From a virus: a stretch of 64,000 nt of DNA. Below, in pieces: positions 63,188-64,000 of the stretch (position 1 is the stretch's first letter; the number at the start of each line of letters is the position of its first letter). The notes under the pieces were generated by a model. That model was not told the origin of the DNA. It saw only the letters and a program-made list of their open reading frames with translations, and did no database searches. The translations under genes and the position numbers were made by a program. Location of the stretch: positions 124,001 through 188,000 of the IMG/VR virus record IMGVR_UViG_3300017971_000190; one strand, written 5' to 3'.

Positions 63188-64000
63188 TTAAAGTTCTTCG
63201 CCTTCGTAACCATGAAGGTAATTTCTTAGTTCATACATATCTTCTTCATCTGCAAAGAAAACAAGAGCTAGCCTACCTGTGTCTTCATCCAAAGTAATTT
63301 CGTAACTTCCAGCTGGGAGTTCGCTGTAACCACTGTTCATAGGCATAACAATATAACGGGTAAGGGCACTTTGTAAATCTTCTTCACTGGCTTCAGAACC
63401 CAACTTTTTACGTAAATCGTAGTGTTTGACTACAGTCCAAAACTCTTCATCACTAGCGTTGGCAGGTAAAATTTCGTCTACCTCAAATTCCATAGAGTCA
63501 GCTTCGCCTTCATAGGCGTCACTGTAATTGAGGTGGTTAAGTACGTGGCCATCGAAAACAGCTACGTCGTCTTGGAGATCGTAACGAGCCATAATCTTCC
63601 TCCGTTTGAAAGAGGCTTCCATTTCCCACGGAATAGGTTTAACAGGCTTCTTTTTACGACGACGTTTTCTTTGTTTTAGAGCTTTATCTGTAACAGGCCA
63701 CAACGTTTTCTTCTCTAAAGCCAACTCAAAAATATCAGCAATAATTTTGTCGTGAAGATACCATTTATCATTTTTATCATAACCTTCTTCCAAACGCTCT
63801 TTAGCAAGTCTATTAGACGTATCCTTATTTCGTCTAAGGTCATTAAAATCTCTATGTGCTGCTAACCAAGCAGCTCTTTCATCTATTTGCTGTTCGGTTA
63901 AATCAACAGGCATAATATCGCCATGAGGCATATGAGGTTTATCGTACCAATCAACTGGTCTCTCATTGTCAATTATACGTGCTTTTTTTCGGAAAGTAGA
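63188..64000 (-). CDS. fused virion-block protein, N terminus beyond the window
   Basis: The frame stays open from 63931 to the window edge (upstream codons read DNERPVDWYDKPH), so the gene is probably 5'-truncated here. An N-terminal helical part with RKRRRKKKPVKPIPWE is followed by EASFKRRKIMARYDLQDD. GGAGG (63599-63603) and an ATG (63590-63592) lie in frame at this point, the strongest embedded ribosome-binding site in the window. The C-terminal module is acidic (GEADSMEFEVDEILPANASD). No family. Confidence 0.5.
   Translation of the reverse strand, partial: STFRKKARIIDNERPVDWYDKPHMPHGDIMPVDLTEQQIDERAAWLAAHRDFNDLRRNKDTSNRLAKERLEEGYDKNDKWYLHDKIIADIFELALEKKTLWPVTDKALKQRKRRRKKKPVKPIPWEMEASFKRRKIMARYDLQDDVAVFDGHVLNHLNYSDAYEGEADSMEFEVDEILPANASDEEFWTVVKHYDLRKKLGSEASEEDLQSALTRYIVMPMNSGYSELPAGSYEITLDEDTGRLALVFFADEEDMYELRNYLHGYEGEEL

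Noticed and set aside
1-64000. Reassigned stop codon as an explanation for the long fused ORFs
   Set aside because: TAA, TAG and TGA all end genes normally, often in ATGA overlaps, and no in-frame stop occurs inside the fused proteins.
1-64000. CRISPR array, insertion sequence or integrase/attachment site
   Set aside because: No regularly spaced direct repeats, no transposase or recombinase motifs, and no att-like duplication of the tRNA 3' ends were seen.

Overview
The window looks like an interior segment of the genome of a large tailed bacteriophage, probably a jumbo phage. The virion genes are unmistakable: terminase large subunit (57133-59463), portal (54285-56603), prohead serine protease (50249-51100), an acidic/basic prohead core protein (51211-53049), a probable major capsid protein (22172-23311), and its abundant neighbour (23342-24148). 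They are separated by tens of kilobases of unfamiliar genes. The DNA is A+T-rich, genes are packed tightly with ATGA-type overlaps, TGA is used as a normal stop, and tRNAs are encoded. The host cannot be told from the sequence.

Layout. (1) 1-3291, plus strand: an operon-like run of small genes including a proteasome/HslV-type Ntn hydrolase, small Zn-ribbon and membrane proteins, and a polysaccharide deacetylase. (2) 3292-4204: no protein genes, but a probable structured-RNA segment with a promoter and an intrinsic terminator, tRNA-Arg(TCT), a truncated tRNA 5' half, a minus-strand remnant of an HTH-coding gene, and tRNA-Tyr(GTA). (3) 4205-4864, plus strand: a cyclic-phosphate-processing receiver-domain protein and a small unknown. 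(4) 4832-12471, minus strand: nucleotide and DNA metabolism (Nudix, two exonuclease-fold proteins, a lone helicase C domain, an HU-like protein, a possible sigma-like protein) and a cluster of tiny zinc-ribbon proteins. (5) 12736-64000, minus strand: the virion block, ending at the window edge in a partial gene.

The most striking feature is in block 5. About two dozen proteins begin with the same kind of short Arg/Lys-rich peptide ending in Ala (for example MLRRRRRRVAA, MLRRRRRRMAA, MRRRRRFALA, MKIRKLRIAQ). The same peptide recurs inside long multidomain proteins exactly at module junctions. At about ten of these junctions a Shine-Dalgarno sequence and ATG of what looks like a formerly separate gene are still present in frame inside the longer ORF. 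The prohead core protein and the portal N terminus carry similar basic clusters. I infer a capsid-targeting/processing tag, comparable in logic to the T4 internal-protein targeting sequences, that loads and perhaps releases a large set of internal virion cargo proteins. Many are fused into polyproteins that include an ADP-ribosyltransferase-like domain, zinc metalloproteases (HEMGHH and SprT-like), ParB-like, DUF5661 and DUF5662 domains. Functions for most cargo modules are unknown, and the processing model is inference.
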